Assembly: GCA_031266695.1 (NCBI GenBank)
Contig: JAISAK010000094.1
Coordinates: forward strand, 1 to 7,646
DNA: 7,646 nucleotides
DNA from: Treponema sp.
GTDB lineage: Bacteria; Spirochaetota; Spirochaetia; Treponematales; Breznakiellaceae
Direction: 5' to 3'
In this document: positions 7,041 through 7,646 of the stretch, piece by piece
Layout: every line of letters begins with the position of its first letter
How positions within the stretch are numbered: position 1 is the first letter of the stretch
Notes under the pieces: model-generated
Seen by the model: the letters and a program-made list of their open reading frames with translations, nothing else
Told to the model about the DNA's origin: nothing
The model's database searches: none
Position numbers and translations under genes: made by a program

Positions 7041-7088
7041 GCGCGCTGCTCAGGTATGCTACTTGCTAAGCCAGCCTTCGCGCATTAA
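7017..7088 (+). CDS. Possible 23-residue small ORF inside the repeat
   Basis: ATG at 7017 to TAA at 7086-7088 encodes a 23-residue peptide beginning MKRMNFFAARCSG and ending KPAFAH. AAAGG at 7004-7008 ends eight bases before the ATG, an acceptable Shine-Dalgarno that overlaps the aldolase stop, so translational coupling is conceivable. Against it, the related repeat copies do not keep this frame and the peptide matches nothing I know. Most likely it is a chance frame in repeat DNA. Confidence 0.15.
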   Translation: MKRMNFFAARCSGMLLAKPAFAH

Positions 7089-7199
7089 TCACTGCCTTTG
7101 CACATTTGTCGGGCGCCGGGCGTATGCTGCCTTTGTTGGCTAAACGACCCTCCACGGGACGCTGTCGGTCCGCCCCACGGGAACGCCAAAGCTAACCCG
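7039..7199 (+). repeat. Tandem unit 1 of a diverged ~160-base repeat
   Basis: The unit opens with a 45-base block (7039-7083, containing GCTGCTCAGGTATGCTACTT) that matches 7200-7245 at about 42 of 46 aligned positions, including one single-base gap. It continues with a second, weaker block containing GCGCCGGGCGTATGCTGCC and a TCCACGGGACGCT segment. This block itself resembles the first, which suggests an older duplication of a unit of roughly 72-89 bases. Confidence 0.75.
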
Positions 7200-7345
7200 C
7201 GGCGCGCTGCTCGGGTATGCTACTTTGCTAAGCCAGCCCTCGTGCCTATATTCGGTGCGGTAGCCTTTATTCAGCGCCGGGTGCGGTCACTTTTGTTGAA
7301 TTAACACCCCTTCACGGGGCGCTTTTATTGCACCCCGTGAACGGC
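7200..7345 (+). repeat. Tandem unit 2 of the diverged ~160-base repeat
   Basis: The first block (7200-7245) is nearly identical to unit 1. The remainder (containing AGCGCCGGGTGCGG and TTCACGGGGCGCT) aligns to the rest of unit 1 with more changes and a shorter length. The offset between the opening blocks is 161 bases, not a multiple of three, and the one-base gap shifts frame, so the conservation looks like DNA or RNA level rather than protein. Confidence 0.7.
7311..7341. repeat. Perfect 9-base-pair hairpin within tandem unit 2
   Basis: TTCACGGGG (7311-7319) and its exact complement CCCCGTGAA (7333-7341) flank a 13-base loop. No T tract follows on either strand. Unit 1 has CCACGGG twice in direct orientation at the matching place, so the hairpin is not shared by both units. 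Confidence 0.6.
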
Positions 7346-7357
7346 TTCATGCCTCGC

Positions 7358-7440
7358 CCTCTTCCCCATCACCGAAAAGACATTCAAGATATGATATTGT
7401 ACCCCTTGGCCTCTTCCCCATCACTAAAAAGATATTCAAG
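7358..7440 (+). repeat. 31-base direct repeat pair with a 52-base period
   Basis: Positions 7358-7388 and 7410-7440 match at 28 of 31 bases; the shared core is CCTCTTCCCCATCAC. The period of 52 is not a multiple of three. On the minus strand the copies read similar peptides (LEYLFSDGEE and LECLFGDGEE) in different frames relative to each other. Confidence 0.8.
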
Positions 7441-7644
7441 GTAATAGGCTCTGCTCTTCGCGCCACGAATGAAACGCATGAACTTTCCCGCGGGAGCGCC
7501 AAAGCCATCGTGAACGACTCTGGAATTCCCCGGCGAAACAGACTGCAAGGCTGTGGAGGCGGATTCTACAGGCAAGTGAACGGCGGCTTTGGCACTCCCT
7601 CGGGGGAATATCCTGTTTTCATTCGTGCCAAGGGGGTATGACAT
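7384..7644 (-). CDS. Doubtful 86-residue ORF lying in the fold-back repeat
   Basis: An open frame runs from ATG at 7644 to TGA at 7384, giving an 86-residue soluble peptide with no family I recognise. It contains FPRGSAKAAV near its start, and the opposite strand of the left inverted-repeat arm encodes the closely similar SRGSAKAIV, so its content follows from repeat symmetry. The upstream context is outside the window, so no ribosome binding site can be judged. It could be real, but I consider it more likely an open frame created by repeat DNA. Confidence 0.2.
   Translation of the reverse strand: MSYPLGTNENRIFPRGSAKAAVHLPVESASTALQSVSPGNSRVVHDGFGAPAGKFMRFIRGAKSRAYYLEYLFSDGEEAKGYNIIS
7460..7492 (+). 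repeat. 33-base dispersed repeat, copy 2
   Basis: This is identical to 7008-7034 over its first 27 bases, with two changes in the last six. It differs from copy 1 in what follows: here it leads into GGGAGCGCCAAAGCC, the left arm of a fold-back, while copy 1 leads into the tandem unit. It carries ATG frames but has no Shine-Dalgarno. Confidence 0.85.
7461..7630. repeat. Imperfect inverted repeat (fold-back element) of about 170 bases
   Basis: The arms 7461-7506 and 7585-7630 are each 46 bases and align without gaps at about 32 of 46 positions; the inner 20 bases (ending GCCAAAGCC) match at 18 of 20. Weaker complementarity continues inward, leaving a centre near 7530-7560. I saw no clear target-site duplication at the edges. 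A non-autonomous (MITE-like) element or a structured RNA are both possible. Confidence 0.65.
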
Positions 7645-7646
7645 CT

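Larger units (their letters stand above)
7006..7646. repeat. Repeat-rich tail of nested direct and inverted modules, no convincing gene
   Basis: This 641-base stretch begins right after the aldolase stop and runs to the window end. It holds a tandem unit of about 160 bases, a 33-base dispersed repeat, a large fold-back element and a 52-base-period repeat, each listed separately. Indels between copies break reading frames, which argues against ordinary coding. I see no transposase, no CRISPR-style regular spacing, and no tRNA or rRNA signature. The parts look like a chromosomal repeat family of unknown function. Confidence 0.7.

Noticed and set aside
7098..7304. 68-codon plus-strand open frame in the tandem repeats
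   Set aside because: It spans the repeat unit boundary, and the corresponding frames in the two units are disrupted by indels, so it is best explained as repeat DNA.
7039..7345. Integron attC array
   Set aside because: I looked for GTTRRRY and RYYYAAC core pairs in inverted arrangement and found no consistent pair, no cassette genes and no integrase.
7008..7646. CRISPR array
   Set aside because: The repeats are few, differ in length and spacing, some are inverted, and no regular spacers or cas genes are present.

Overview
This GC-rich window carries four complete protein genes and a 640-base repeat-rich, probably non-coding tail. The protein content (a clade II single-chain PurL, an FSA-type aldolase and a FucP/GlcP-like sugar permease) and the SD-poor gene starts would fit a spirochaete of the Treponema group. 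That assignment is an impression from the protein sequences and has not been searched.

Layout: (1) Positions 1-67 are unassigned flank. (2) Positions 68-1282, minus strand: a 12-helix MFS permease. (3) Positions 1283-1343: a 61-base divergent promoter region whose two -35 boxes overlap. (4) Positions 1344-2063, plus strand: a small Rossmann/SDR-like protein whose cofactor and catalytic motifs appear lost. (5) Positions 2064-2107: a short convergent gap with no clear terminator. (6) Positions 2108-6160, minus strand: full-length phosphoribosylformylglycinamidine synthase (PurL with a fused glutaminase domain), which carries out the fourth step of purine synthesis. (7) Positions 6161-6324: a divergent regulatory region with a perfect 15-base-arm palindrome and a sigma70-like promoter. 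(8) Positions 6325-7005, plus strand: fructose-6-phosphate aldolase of the small transaldolase family. (9) Positions 7006-7646: nested direct and inverted repeats with no convincing gene.

The strongest unexplained signals are two. First, three of the four genes have a promoter whose -10 hexamer ends exactly six bases before the ATG, with no usable Shine-Dalgarno, which predicts leaderless mRNAs. purL is the exception, with an SD-like AAGGGTG. Second, the tail is built from modules reused in different combinations: a tandem unit of about 160 bases, a 33-base repeat leading into two different modules, a fold-back element of about 170 bases, and a 52-base-period repeat. No CRISPR array, phage gene, transposase, rRNA or tRNA was seen. 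I see no clearly new multi-gene system. The repeat array and the palindrome are the best candidates for undescribed elements.
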